Below are positions 44,621 through 54,623 of a stretch of 64,000 nucleotides of DNA, one piece after another. Both the position numbers and the translations under genes were made by a program. Where the stretch lies: the NCBI GenBank assembly GCA_963738305.1, contig CAVTVU010000006.1:62001-126000 (forward strand). The letters run 5' to 3'. The first letter of the stretch is position 1, and each line of letters starts with the position of its first letter. This DNA is from JBBRHQ01 sp963738305 (GTDB lineage: Bacteria; Actinomycetota; Thermoleophilia; Solirubrobacterales; 70-9). A model generated the notes under the pieces. It was not told the origin of the DNA and searched no databases. It saw only the letters and a program-made list of their open reading frames with translations.

Positions 44621-47143
44621 TCAGGCGTCGTTCGCGTTGGCGACGGGCTCACCTTCACCCTCGCCGGTTCCGCCTGCCCCGGGCGATGGGTCTGCGCCCG
44701 CCCCTCCCAGGACTCGCGGCAGATCGGCCTCGGTGATCAGCACCTGGCGCGGCTTCGAGCCCTCATAGCCGGAGATCACGCCGCGGCGCTCGAGCATGTC
44801 GATCAGGCGCCCGGCACGGGTGTAGCCGACCCGCAGGCGGCGCTGGATCATCGAGACCGAAGCGGTCTCGGTCTGGACCACGAGTCCGGATCGCCTCGTC
44901 GAGCAGGTCGTCCTGGTCGGGGTCGAACTCGCCGTCCTCGCCCTCACCTGCGGCGAGCTCCTCGCGGGTCTCGAGCAGCTCCTCCTCGAACTCGGGCTCG
45001 CCCTGCTTCGCCCAGTGCTTGGTGATCCGGGCGATCTCCTCCTCGGTGATGAAGGCGCCCTGGATCCGCGCCAGCTTCGAGGTGCCGGCGCCGCGGAAGA
45101 GCATGTCGCCCTGGCCGAGCAGCGCCTCCGCGCCGCCCTGGTCGAGGATCACCCGGGAGTCGGTCTGCGAGGAGACGGCGAAGGCGATCCGGGCCGGGAT
45201 GTTGACCTTGATCGTGCCGGTGATGATGTCGGTCGAGGGGCGCTGGGTCGCGAGCACCAGGTGGATCCCGGTCGCGCGCGACTTCTGCGCCAGCCGGATG
45301 ATCGAGTCCTCGACCTCGGCCGGGGCGACCATCATCAGGTCGGCGAGCTCGTCGATCACGCAGAGGATGTGCGGCAGCGGCGCCTCCCCGCCCTTGGCCC
45401 GCGCCCGGTTGAGCTCGGCGAGGTTGCGGCAGCGGGCCTCGCCCATGATCCCGTAGCGGCTCTCCATCTCGCCGATCAGGTTGGCGAGCACGTTGGCGGC
45501 CAGCCGCGGCGAGGTGACGACCGGGGTGAGCAGGTGCGGGACCGTCTCGTAGTGGTTGAGCTCGACCTGCTTGGGGTCGACGAGGACGAGGCGCACCTCG
45601 TTCGGCGAGGCGTGCATCAGGATCGAGGAGAGGATCGCGTTGACGCAGCCGGACTTGCCCGAGCCGGTGGTGCCGGCGACGAGCACGTGCGGCATCTTCG
45701 CCAGGTCGGTCCAGACCGCGTTGCCGTCGATCCCCTTGCCGAGCCAGGCGACCAGCGGCGAGGTCTTCTCCGGGCGCCCGGCGTAGATGTCGCCGAGGCG
45801 GACGATCCTGCGCCGCGAGTTCGGCACCTCGACCCCGACCGCCTGCTTGCCGGGGATCGGCGCCAGGATGCGGATGTCGGTCGAGGCGAGCGCGTAGGCG
45901 AGGTCGTTGGCCAGCTCGGTCACTTTCTTCACCTTGGTCCCCGGCGCCAGGCGCAGCTCGTAGCGGGAGACGTGCGGGCCGCTGACGATGCCGACGATCT
46001 TCGCCTCGACCCCGAAGTGGCCCGAGGGTCTCGACCAGCTTGCGGCCGACCGCCTCGTGGTCGCGCGGATCGGGGCCCGTGTCCTTGCGGCCCTTCTCCA
46101 GCGCGTTCGGGGGCCGGCGGCCTGTAGTCGATCTCCTCCGAGGTGGTGACGCCGCGCTTCTTGCCCATCGGGGTCGTCGGCTCCTCGTCCTCGGCAGCCC
46201 CGTCCCTCGGCCGCGCGTCGTCCGGATCCGCCTCGGCTTGCCCCGGAGCGACCTCGGACTCGAGCTCGTGCAGCTCGGCGTCGAAGTCCTCGGTCACCGC
46301 GTCGTGCTCGGGATCCTCGGCGCCGTCCTCGTCGTCGAGCAGCGCGACCGTCGGCGCGATGCTGTCGTCCTCGTCGGGTAGGAGTCCATCACGTCGGTCT
46401 CGACGCCGTCGCCCGAAGGCGTCCGCTCCTCCCAGGGGCGGCGCGAGCCCGGCGACGGTGCGGGCGATCTCACCGGTTCCCTGTCGTGCCCGTCGCAGGG
46501 CCGCGCCCTCCCGCGCTCAGCGCGGTCGCGATCGAGGTCCCGGTCAGCAGCAGGCAGCCGGCGACGACCAGCAGCACGGCGACGATGTGCGCCCCGACCC
46601 GCTGGAACAGAGTCGAGGTCGCCCAGTAGAGCGACTCGCCGAGGACCCCGCCGTGATGAGGGAACCAGCTGGAGTCGAAGCGTGCTCGACGCGCGGCGGC
46701 CGATCGGGCCCGAGCCCGGCCGTCTGGGCCGCGAAGGCGAGCAGCAGACCGGCGAGCAGGCAGATCCCCCCGGTGCGCAGGGGCTTGATCGCCGGCAGGA
46801 AGGGCTTGAAGATCAGCGCCGCCCCGCAGACGTAGAGCGCCAGGGGGATCAGCGTAGGCGACCTTGCCGAAGGCGAAGCTGAGCCCGCTCGTCGGCCACC
46901 GATCCCACCCGCCCGCCATCCCAGCCCAGCCAGAGGACGAGGGTCAGGTAGACGCCGGCCGCGATCAGCGAGAGCCCAGCGACGTCGAGATGGCGCTGCT
47001 CGAGGCGGGCCGGCATCAGCGAGCGGCGCCGCGAGGCGGGCTTGCGCCGTGACGCAGGCTTGCGCCGTTTTGCCGGCGCTCGCCTCTTGCGCGCCGCGGC
47101 GCGGCGCGGCGCGAGCGGAGCCGCGCTTCTGCCGCACGAACAT
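44621..47143 (-). CDS. ftsK: DNA translocase FtsK/SpoIIIE, many apparent frameshifts
   Basis: About 840 residues. A strong GGGGAGGTGA site precedes the ATG at 47143. A very basic front (RQKRGSARAAPRR) leads to hydrophobic helices in shifting frames (SLIAAGVYLTLVLWLGW, LIPLALYVCGAALIF, IVAVLLVVAGCLLLTG). The motor has VAGTTGSGKSGCVNAILSS (Walker A), LVLVDPKQVELNHYE and ILCVIDELADLMM (Walker B). The C-terminal gamma domain TASVSMIQRRLRVGYTRAGR reads KOPS-type polarity sequences. Frame slips occur near 44890, 46020 and 46110 and at several places at 46.4-47.1 kb. Because FtsK is normally essential and every motif is intact, these are likely consensus errors. Confidence 0.88.
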
Positions 47144-47266
47144 TCACCTCCCCATTCGACGCCCGCGGCGCCAGCCCTGCGCTGCGCGAGCAGCTCGTCC
47201 CGGGCCGCATAAATTGACCCTAAAGCGCCGGCGATCCGCGGCCGCTAGCGGGGCTAACATCGATGC

Positions 47267-47960
47267 GTGGCCGCGGACGCCGAACTGGTCGGCGGCCGGG
47301 TGCTCGTCGTCGAGGACGACGTCGAGATCACCGACGTGCTGCGGCGCTCGCTGCGCAACGAGGGCTACGAGGTGCGCACCGCCGGCGACGGCGTCGAGGC
47401 GCTCGACGTCGCGGGCGACTTCGTCCCCGACCTCGTCGTCCTCGACCTCGGCCTGCCCCGGCTCGACGGGGTCGAGGTCTGCCGGCGGCTGCGGGACGAG
47501 GGCGACGTCCCGATCCTGATGCTGACCGCGCGGGCCGAGACCGAGGACCGGGTCACCGGCCTCGACAGCGGCGCCGACGACTACCTGGTGAAGCCGTTCG
47601 AGCGCCGGGAGCTGCTGGCGCGGATCCGGGCGCTGCTGCGCCGCCGCCCGCCGCGCGGGAGCGCCTCGCTGGCGGTCGGCGACCTGCAGGCTCAACCCGG
47701 ACACCCGCGAGGTGCGGCGCGGCGAGCGCGAGATCGAGCTGACCAACCGCGAGTTCGAGCTGCTCGAGTACCTGATGCGGAACGAGCGCCTGGTCGTCTC
47801 GCGCGAGCGCCTGCTCGACGAGGTCTGGGGATACGACCCGATGGCGGCGACGAACACGATCGACGTCTTCATCTCCAACCTGCGCCGCAAGCTCGAGGCC
47901 GGCGGCGAGCCGCGCCTGCTGCACACCAAGCGCGGCGCCGGCTACGTGCTCAAGGACTAG
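47267..47960 (+). CDS. OmpR-family response regulator, one apparent frameshift
   Basis: About 230 residues. The receiver has VLVVEDDVEITDVLRRSLRN, VVLDLGLPRLDGVEVCRRL with the phospho-acceptor Asp, MLTARAET and DDYLVKPFERRELLARI. After an extra base near 47690 the winged helix follows: ELTNREFELLEYLMRNERLV, then TIDVFISNLRRKLEAGG and HTKRGAGYVLKD. It resembles MprA/TcrA-type actinobacterial regulators. GTG start at 47267, three bases before the kinase start at its other end. It is divergent from ftsK, with 123 bases between the starts. Confidence 0.88.
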
Positions 47961-47963
47961 GCG

Positions 47964-49442
47964 GTGAGCGGGGCGCGCAGCGCCGGGCGGGCCGGGCACC
48001 GCCGCCTGCTGCGTCCCGGCTCCTGGCCGGTCCGCTGGCGCCTGGCGGTCGCCTCGGCGGGCCTCACCTTGGTGATCCTGCTCGTCTTCGGCGCCGTGAT
48101 CGGGCAGTTCGCCGGCGCAGCGGATCCGCGACGACTTCAACCGCGAGCTGAAGGGCGCGGTGCGGACCCTGGCCGGGGAGATGCGGATCAGCGACACGCT
48201 CACCGGCACCTCACATCACCAGCGGGCCCCATCTCGACGACTTCGTCCTCCCCAATGACGCCACTGTCCGGATCTTCGACGCGAGCGGCAGGCCTGATCG
48301 GCCACAGCCCCAATGCCGCCTACCTCGGCCCTCCGCAGCGTCGGGATCCACGACCACGGCTCGATGCGGGTCGCCACCGCCGCCGTCGCCGGCCCAAACG
48401 GGACGCATCGCCGGCTACGTCCAGTACGGGCGCAGCGTGGAGCACGTCGAGTCGACGATCAGCGACTCTGGCTGTTCATCGTCGCCGGCGTCCTCGGCGG
48501 CACGCTGCTCGCCAGCCTCGCCGGCGCTGGCGATCGCCGACCGGGCGATGCGGCCGATCGCCTCGCTGACCGCGACCGCTCGGGAGATCGCCGCCACCCG
48601 CGACCCCTCGCGCCGCATGCCCGAGCCGAAGGTCGAGGACGAGGTCGGCGAGCTGGCGCGGACCCTCGAGCAGATGCTGCGCTCGCTCGACGCCGCCCGC
48701 GACGGAGCGCGAGCGGGCGATGCAGCAAGCAGCGCGAGTTCGTCGCCGACGCCTCGCACGAGCTGCGCACGCCGCTGACCAGCGTGCTCGCCAACCTCGA
48801 GCTGCTGCAGGCCTCGCTGGAGCAGCCCGACCAGACCGAGGACCGCGAGATGGTCGATTCGGCGCTGCGCTCCTCGCGGCGGATGAGCCGGCTGGTCGCC
48901 GACCTGCTGCTGCTGGCCCGGGCCGACGCCGGCCGCCTCGGCGAGCGCCGGCGCTGCGACCTGGCCGAGATCGCCGGCCACGCCGCCGCCGAGGTGGCGC
49001 CGGTGAGCGGCGAGCGCCAGCCTCAACGTCGAGAACGGAGCGCCGATCCAGGTCGAGGGCAACCCCGACGAGCTGCACCGGATGGTCCTCAACCTGCTCG
49101 ACAACGCCGTCCGCCACACCCCATCGGCTCGCACGATCGAGCTGCGCCTCGGCGTCGACGAGGCGCCCAGCAGGCCTGGTCGAGGTCGCCGACGACGGGC
49201 CCGGGATCCCGCGCGAGTGCGCGACCAGGTCTTCGACCGCTTCGTCCGCGGCGCGGCCCCGCCGACACCGCCGCCGGCAGCGGGACCGGGCTGGGCCTGG
49301 CGATCGTCCGCGCCGTCGCCGCCTCCCACGGCGGCGAGGTGGAGCTGCGGAATCCTCGCCCAGGGCGGGGCGCTTTTCCGGGTCCGTCTGCCGCTGGCGA
49401 AGTCTTCAGGAATCCGTTACGCCCTCTTTAGGGGCGCTTTAG
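47964..49442 (+). CDS. Sensor histidine kinase, about fifteen apparent indels
   Basis: A kinase of about 490 residues. The membrane helix LAVASAGLTLVILLVFGAVIG is followed by an extracytoplasmic loop and a second helix (WLFIVAGVLGGTLLASLAG). A HAMP stretch (RPIASLTATAREIAATRDPS) leads to the His box REFVADASHELRTPLTSVL. The ATPase domain has MVLNLLDNAVRHTPS, VADDGPGIP and AAGSGTGLGLAIVRAVAAS. Reading it requires about one frame change per 100 bases, yet every motif is conserved and GC3 stays high. Decay would also bring substitutions and stops, so poor consensus is the better reading. The exact stop is uncertain (49431 or 49442). It pairs with the regulator 3 bases upstream. A weak hairpin at 49420-49436 may end it. 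Confidence 0.8.
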
Positions 49443-49459
49443 GGCGCCGCCATACCTTC

Positions 49460-49585
49460 CCCCGTGGACGAGACACAAGGTCCGCCGGGGTTCTCCCCCA
49501 AAACTGCTCCGGCGGACCTCCTTCGACCCCGTGTCGAAGCAGCCGCCGGGCTCCCCCCTCCCTAGAGCCCGGCGGCTTTTCTTTT
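49460..49585 (+). ncRNA. 6C RNA (actinobacterial small RNA with C-rich loops)
   Basis: Three consecutive perfect hairpins lie on the plus strand. Stem 1 is GGTCCGCCGG (49479-49488) with CCGGCGGACC (49509-49518), whose loop contains CTCCCCC. Stem 2 is CTTCGAC (49521-49527) with GTCGAAG (49533-49539). Stem 3 is GCCGCCGGGCT (49542-49552) with AGCCCGGCGGC (49566-49576), whose loop contains exactly six C (49553-49558). TTTTCTTTT follows. Two C-rich loops, the last on the terminator stem, define the 6C motif known from Actinobacteria (B11 in mycobacteria). C-rich loops of this class pair with G-rich ribosome-binding sites. The 5-prime end is estimated; a weak promoter (CATACC near 49451) could serve it. 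Confidence 0.82.
49542..49585 (+). terminator. Intrinsic terminator of the 6C RNA
   Basis: An 11-bp perfect GC-rich stem with a 13-base loop, immediately followed by TTTTCTTTT. It is the clearest rho-independent terminator in the window. Confidence 0.9.
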
Positions 49586-49601
49586 GGGAAATAACCGCGC
49601 C

Positions 49602-49897
49602 GGCCTCCTCTGCTCCAGCCGGAGCGCGCTCAGCCATCACCGGGAGCCTCGCGCCCCGGCTTCCGCGTCCGGGGGCCGCTTGCTCGCGGGCAAACCCCAC
49701 CCTGCCTCTGACTGCCGCACGGCGCTGTTGCTGCGGCGAACCCGCTCCCTGTCGGAGGGGCGCAGGGGGTGCTGCCCCGGACACTCAGCGCGCCGCGTCC
49801 GCGCGATCCGAGACATCCATTCCCCTATCGCGGCGTCGCGTCCGGGCTGTTCCCCCGGCGCCCCTGTCAGGGGCGCTCTCGCGGAGCAGAGGAGGCC
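49602..49897. repeat. 296-bp element bounded by perfect 15-bp inverted repeats
   Basis: GGCCTCCTCTGCTCC (49602-49616) and its exact complement (49883-49897) bound a gene-free stretch between the 6C RNA and rnj. Outward the match continues imperfectly (AACCGCGCC against AACTGCGC). The interior has further GC-rich hairpins, such as GCGCCCCTGTCAGGGGCGC near 49858-49876, and no credible reading frame. It could be a MITE-like element or a large structured RNA closed by the terminal stem. No target-site duplication is obvious. Confidence 0.6.
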
Positions 49898-49910
49898 GCG
49901 CAGTTGTTCC

Positions 49911-51573
49911 TCAGACCTCGACCACGACCGGGAGGACCATCGGGCGGCGCTTCAGCTCGCGATAGACGAACTCTGCGACGTCGTCGTGGAGGTCTTCCTG
50001 GATCAGCTGCAGCTCGCGGGTGCCGGCCTTGGCGGCGTCCTCGAGCGAGTCCTCGATCACGTCGCGCAGCCGATCGGCGAAACCGCCGTCCTCCCTCGAG
50101 CAATGGGCACGCCGCGGAAGATCACCTCGGGGTCGGCGACCGCCTCGCCGTCGTCGGAGGAGATGGTCGCGACGACGATGAAGATCCCGTCAGCGGAGAT
50201 CTCGCGACGGTCGCGCAGCGCGACGTCGTCGGGCTCGCCGATGTCGACCCGTCGACGAACATCACGCCGGCGTGGATCTCCTCGCCAAAGCGAGCCCCTC
50301 GCTCGCTGAGCTCGAGCGGCAGGCCGTTGCGGCCGCGGAAGACGTTCTCGGCCTGGATTCCGACGGACTCGGCCAGCTCGGAGTGCAGCCGCAGGCGCTT
50401 GTGGTCGCCGTGCACGGGCAGGACAAACCGCGGCCTGGTCAGGTTCAGCATCAGCTTCAGCTCCTCCTGCCAGCCGTGGCCGGAGGCGTGGATGGGAGCA
50501 TCCTGCGCGGTGACGACGCTGGCGCCGATCTCGTAGATGTGGTCGATCGTCTCGTTCACGGCGCGCTCGTTGCCCGGCACCGGCGTGGCCGAGAAGACGA
50601 CCGTGTCACCCGAGTGGAGCTCGACGTCGCGGTGGTCATTGTTGGCCATCCGGCGCAGCGCCGAGAGCGGCTCCCCCTGGCTGCCGGTCGAGATCACTAT
50701 CACCTTCTCGTCGGGGAAGTCCTCGATCTCCTTCGGTTGGATGAACAACCCGGAAGGAGCCTTGGCCATGCCCAGGTTCGAGGCGATGTTGAAGTTCTTG
50801 CGCATCGAGCGGCCGACCAGGGCGACCCGACGATCGAGGGCGACCGCGGCGTCGATCACCTGCTGGACGCGGTGGATGTTGGAGGCGAACGAGGTCACGA
50901 CGATCCGTCCCTCGCAGCGAGAGAAGGTGTCGAGGAGTGCCGGCCCACGCTCGACTCCGACGGGGCCACCCCGGGCCGGTCGGCGTTGGTGGAGTCCCCA
51001 CAGAGCAGGTCGAGGCCCTCGCGGCCCAGCTCGGCCAACCGCGAGACGTCGGCGGGCCGGCCGTCCACGGGGGTCTGGTCGAACTTGTAGTCGCCGGTCA
51101 TCAGCACCGAGCCGGCCTCGGTTCGCAGCAGGACCCCGCGCATGTCGGGGATCGAGTGGGAGAGGTGGATCAGCTCCAGCTCGAAGGGCCCGAGCGAGAC
51201 CCTCTTACCCGCATCGAGCTCATGTAGCGGCGCGTCGCCGAGCTTGTGCTCGTCGAGCTTCGAGCGGACGAATGCCGACGGTCAGCAGGCCCCCGTAGAT
51301 CACCGGCGGCATGCCGATTTCGCGCAGCACGTACGGCAGGGCCCCGACATGGTCTTCGTGACCGTGCGTGAGGACGATCGCCTCGATGTCACCGGCTCGG
51401 TCGCGCAGGTAGGAGAAATCGGGGAGGACCAGGTCGATGCCGAGCATCTCGGCCGTTGGGAACATCAGCCCGGTGTCGACGACGACGATGCGGCCGTCGT
51501 ACTCGATCAAGGTCATGTTCTTGCCTATCTCCCCCAGCCCACCGAGGGGAAGAACGCGGAGGGTGCCCGCCAC
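49911..51573 (-). CDS. rnj: Ribonuclease J, about four apparent frameshifts
   Basis: About 555 residues of the beta-CASP metallo-beta-lactamase family. RVLPLGGLGEIGKNMTLIEY is the opening, IEAIVLTHGHEDHVGALPY the metal motif, and LIHLSHSIPDMRGVLLRTEA, LLCGDSTNADRPG, VTSFASNIHRVQQVI, VISTGSQGEPLSALRRM and HASGHGWQEELKLML the beta-CASP motifs. The end is MVLPVVVEV. Frame slips fall near 51275, 50940, 50250 and 50100. RNase J is both an endonuclease and a 5-prime exonuclease. GTG start at 51573, touching the dapA stop; dapA-rnj adjacency is common in actinobacteria. Confidence 0.92.
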
Positions 51574-52449
51574 CTAGCTAGCCGCCGCCAGCAAGCCCGC
51601 TGCCTCGAGAGCGGAGCGGATCAGGTCGCGCTGCTCGGCGTCAGCTGGCACCATCGGTAGTCGCATCCTGCCCGAGTCGAGCCCGAGCATCTCCAGCGCC
51701 GCCTTGAGCGGGATCGGGTTGCTGGTCACCGCCAGGGCCTCGAGCACCGGCGCCAGCTCAGCCTGGATCTCCCGCGCCCGCTCGGCCTCGCCGGCCTGCA
51801 CCGAGTCCCAGATCTCCCGCATCTGCGGTCCGACGATGTGGGAGGCGACCAGGACGCCGCCGACGCCGCCCATCTCCAGCGTCCTCAGGAAGACATCGTC
51901 GTTGCCCGCGAGGATGCCGAGCCCGGGGATTGCCTGAAGCTCCTCGTTGTTGGCCTGCTTCACGGCGACCACGTTCTCGATCTGGGCGAGCTGGGCGAGT
52001 AGGTCCGGGCCGATGTTGACCACCACCCGGGAGGGGATGTTGTAGAGGACGATCGGCAGCTCGGGCGCGGCCTCCGCGACGGCGCCGAAGTGGGCCTCGA
52101 GGCCAGCCCGGTTCGGCTTGTTGTAGTAGGGCGTGACGACGAGGGCGGCGTGCGCCCCGGTCTCGGCCGCGGCGCGGGTCAGCTCCGCGGCGTGGGCGGT
52201 GTCGTTGGAGCCGGTGCCGCAGACCACGGTGGCCTCATCACCGATCTCCTCCAGCACAGCGGCGAGCAGCGACAGCTTCTCAGGATCGCTGAGCGTCGGC
52301 GACTCCCCGGTCGTCCCGGCGACGACGACCCCGTGCGAGCCGTGCTCGACCAGGTGTCGCGCCAGGCGCCGGGCGGCGTCTTCGTCGAGGCCTCCGCCGG
52401 CATCGAAGGGCGTCGCCATCGCCGTGAGCACGCCGTTGATCTCCCGCAT
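51574..52449 (-). CDS. dapA: 4-hydroxy-tetrahydrodipicolinate synthase
   Basis: A 291-residue class I aldolase-fold enzyme condensing pyruvate with aspartate semialdehyde. TAMATPFDAGGGLDEDA is the front, VVVAGTTGESPTLSDPEK the Thr-Thr pair of the proton relay, VTPYYNKPNRAG the Tyr, NIPSRVVVNIGPDLL the Arg region, and VVAVKQANN the Schiff-base Lys. ATG at 52449. It is followed directly by rnj. With dapB two genes upstream it supplies the DAP/lysine pathway. Confidence 0.95.
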   Translation of the reverse strand: MREINGVLTAMATPFDAGGGLDEDAARRLARHLVEHGSHGVVVAGTTGESPTLSDPEKLSLLAAVLEEIGDEATVVCGTGSNDTAHAAELTRAAAETGAHAALVVTPYYNKPNRAGLEAHFGAVAEAAPELPIVLYNIPSRVVVNIGPDLLAQLAQIENVVAVKQANNEELQAIPGLGILAGNDDVFLRTLEMGGVGGVLVASHIVGPQMREIWDSVQAGEAERAREIQAELAPVLEALAVTSNPIPLKAALEMLGLDSGRMRLPMVPADAEQRDLIRSALEAAGLLAAAS

Positions 52450-52479
52450 CGCGCTCAGACTAGCGCTCCGGCAGGCCGC

Positions 52480-53922
52480 TCAGGCCGCCAGCACCCCGGG
52501 CCGCCGGTCCCCCCATGGCCTCGCCTGCTCCAGCTGGGCGGCGACCCTGATCAGCAGGTCCTCGCGGCCGAACGGCGCAGCCAGCTGGATGCCGATCGGC
52601 AACCCCTCCTCGCTGACGCAGAGCGGCAGCGAGATCGCCGGCTGTCCGGTCACGTTGAGGCCGCCGGCGAAGCCGCAGGTCTTGCTCGCCCGGTGGATCG
52701 CCGCCAGCGGATCCGGGCCGGAGTCGTCGAAGGCCCCCAGCGGGGGCGGGAACTCTCCCAGCGTCGGTGAGAGGGTGAGGTCGATCCCACCCTCGTGGAT
52801 GCCGGCGACCATGCGTCCCATCGCCTGGTGCAGGCCGACCGCCTCGAGGTACTCGCCGGCGCTGTGGGAGCGGCCCTTTTCCGCCAGCGCCCAGGTCAGC
52901 GGCTCGACGTCCTCGGCGGTGATCTCGGCGCCGCCGATCGCCCCCAGCTGCCTCAGTGCCGCGGCCTGACCGGCGGACCAGCGGACGAGGAAGGTCTCGA
53001 CCAGGTCGATCGCCTCGAGCCCGCCGAGGCTCGTCTCCTCGACGCGATGCCCCAGCGACTCGAACAGCTCCGCCGCCTCGCGGACCGCGGCGAGCACGGG
53101 CGGATCGGGCTGATCCCCGGTCAACGGGTCGGTGAGAAGGCCTATTCGCAGCTGCCCCGGGTCGGCGCCCAGCTCGTCCGTGTACGGGCGCGCGGGCGCC
53201 GGGGCGACATAGGGGTCTCCGGGGGCCGGGCCGTGAACGGCCTCGAGGATCGCCGCCGTGTCGCGGACCGACTTCGAGACGACCAGCTCCACGGTCAGCC
53301 CCGACATGTTGTCGCCCATCAGCGGCCCCTCCGAGGTCCTCTGGCGGGTCGGCTTCAGGCCGACCAGCCCGCACTCGCTCGCCGGGACCCGAATCGAGCC
53401 ACCTCCGTCGTTGGCGTGGGCAACCGGGACCATGCCCGAGGCGACCGCGGCCGCCGAGCCGCCGCTCGAGCCGCCGGTGGAGCGCTCGGTGTCCCAGGGG
53501 TTCCTGCTCGGGCCGTAGGCCCGCGGCTCGGTCGTCGGCAGGATGCCAAGCTCGGGGGTGTTGGTCTTGCCGATCGTGACGAAGCCCGCGTCGCGGAAGC
53601 GCTGGGCCAGGTAGGTGTCCATCGGCGCCCGGAAGTCCCTCTTCTTGAGATAGTTCATGCCGAGGTGAAGTGGCTGCCCGGCGAACGCGGCGCCCAGGTC
53701 CTTGAGCATGAACGGCACGCCGCGGAAGGGACCGTCCGGCAACTCCCCCGCCGCCGCCTCGCGAGCCTCGTCGAAAAGCGGATGGATGACGGCGTTCAGC
53801 TCCGGGTTCAGTGCCTCGGTGCGGGCGATCGCCGCCTCGACCAGCTCGGCGGGGCTCGCCTCGCCGGTGCGGACCAGCTCCGCCTGCGCGGTCGCATCGA
53901 GGGTGGCGAAGTCGTCGGTCAC
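52480..53922 (-). CDS. Amidase-signature family amidohydrolase
   Basis: A 480-residue amidase-signature enzyme. The Ser-cisSer-Lys triad is visible: GVPFMLKDLGAAFAG (Lys), then TGGSSGGSAAAVASGMVPVA (cis-Ser) and DGGGSIRVPASECGLVG (nucleophile Ser). The C-terminal LNVTGQPAISLPLCVSEEGL and PIGIQLAAPFGREDLL are typical. No gatB or gatC genes are near, so it is more likely a free amidase than the GatA subunit. GTG start overlapping the dapB stop by 4 bases, and dapA follows, so it sits inside the DAP genes. The substrate is unknown. Confidence 0.9.
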   Translation of the reverse strand: MTDDFATLDATAQAELVRTGEASPAELVEAAIARTEALNPELNAVIHPLFDEAREAAAGELPDGPFRGVPFMLKDLGAAFAGQPLHLGMNYLKKRDFRAPMDTYLAQRFRDAGFVTIGKTNTPELGILPTTEPRAYGPSRNPWDTERSTGGSSGGSAAAVASGMVPVAHANDGGGSIRVPASECGLVGLKPTRQRTSEGPLMGDNMSGLTVELVVSKSVRDTAAILEAVHGPAPGDPYVAPAPARPYTDELGADPGQLRIGLLTDPLTGDQPDPPVLAAVREAAELFESLGHRVEETSLGGLEAIDLVETFLVRWSAGQAAALRQLGAIGGAEITAEDVEPLTWALAEKGRSHSAGEYLEAVGLHQAMGRMVAGIHEGGIDLTLSPTLGEFPPPLGAFDDSGPDPLAAIHRASKTCGFAGGLNVTGQPAISLPLCVSEEGLPIGIQLAAPFGREDLLIRVAAQLEQARPWGDRRPGVLAA

Positions 53923-54614
53923 CGAGATCGTCCTCCGAGGAGCTGGTCGAGCCCCACGGTGAAGCGATCCGCCAGTCCTCCGACCCGACGTACCGCGAGC
54001 AGCACGCCCGGCATGAAGGAACTGCGATCGATCGAATCATGGCGGATCGTCAGAGTCTGCCCCTCGCCGCCGAAGACCACCTCCTGATGGGCGACGAGTC
54101 CCGGCAGGCGGATCGAGTGAATCGGCTCATGGACCCTGCCGCCGGCGGCGGAGATCAGCTCTGCGGTCCGTTTGGCTGTGCCCGAAGGTGCGTCGAGCTT
54201 GCGGTCGTGGTGGAGCTCGACGATCTCGCACTCGGGCATGTGGGGGGCGGCCAACCTGCAGGCGTGCATCATCAGCACCGCGCCGATCGCGAAGTTGGGG
54301 GCGACGAAGCAGTTCGCGCCGCCGGCCGAGCCCTCGACCGCAGCGCGCAGCGCGTCGAGGTCGAAGCCGGTGGTCCCGACGACGACATGAACGCCTGCCT
54401 CGACGCAGGCCCCGACGTTGGCGGCCACCGTCTCGGGGGTGGTGAAGTCGACAACGACCTCGGCGCCGTCAAGCAGGTCCGACAGCTCCACGTCCAGAGC
54501 AGGATCGGCGCGTCCCGACAGCTCCAGGTCGGAGGCGCCGGAGACGGCCTCGCAGACCGCCTCGCCCATCCGCCCGGCGGCGCCGGAGACCACGACCTTC
54601 GTGTGCGCTGCCAT
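53919..54614 (-). CDS. dapB: 4-hydroxy-tetrahydrodipicolinate reductase
   Basis: A 231-residue DapB. VVVSGAAGRMGEAVCEAV is the NAD(P)H motif, VVVDFTTPETVAANV and VVVGTTGFD follow, and VELHHDRKLDAPSGTAKRTA is the family signature with the catalytic His pair and Lys. IRLPGLVAHQEVVFGGEG completes the tetramer region. It lacks part of the usual length seen in E. coli (273 residues) but matches short actinobacterial versions. ATG at 54614, 9 bases after the M16 protease gene. Its stop overlaps the amidase start. Confidence 0.95.
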   Translation of the reverse strand: MAAHTKVVVSGAAGRMGEAVCEAVSGASDLELSGRADPALDVELSDLLDGAEVVVDFTTPETVAANVGACVEAGVHVVVGTTGFDLDALRAAVEGSAGGANCFVAPNFAIGAVLMMHACRLAAPHMPECEIVELHHDRKLDAPSGTAKRTAELISAAGGRVHEPIHSIRLPGLVAHQEVVFGGEGQTLTIRHDSIDRSSFMPGVLLAVRRVGGLADRFTVGLDQLLGGRSR

Positions 54615-54623
54615 GGCGGGATC

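Noticed and set aside
49602..49897. RNase P RNA, tmRNA or SRP RNA
   Set aside because: I looked for their conserved cores on both strands (GGAAAGUCCGG-type, tmRNA tRNA-like ends, the SRP GGAAGCAGC-type apex) and found none.
52480..53922. GatA subunit of the Asp/Glu-tRNA amidotransferase
   Set aside because: Only the general amidase-signature motifs are present and no gatB or gatC genes are nearby; the DAP-gene context suggests another substrate.
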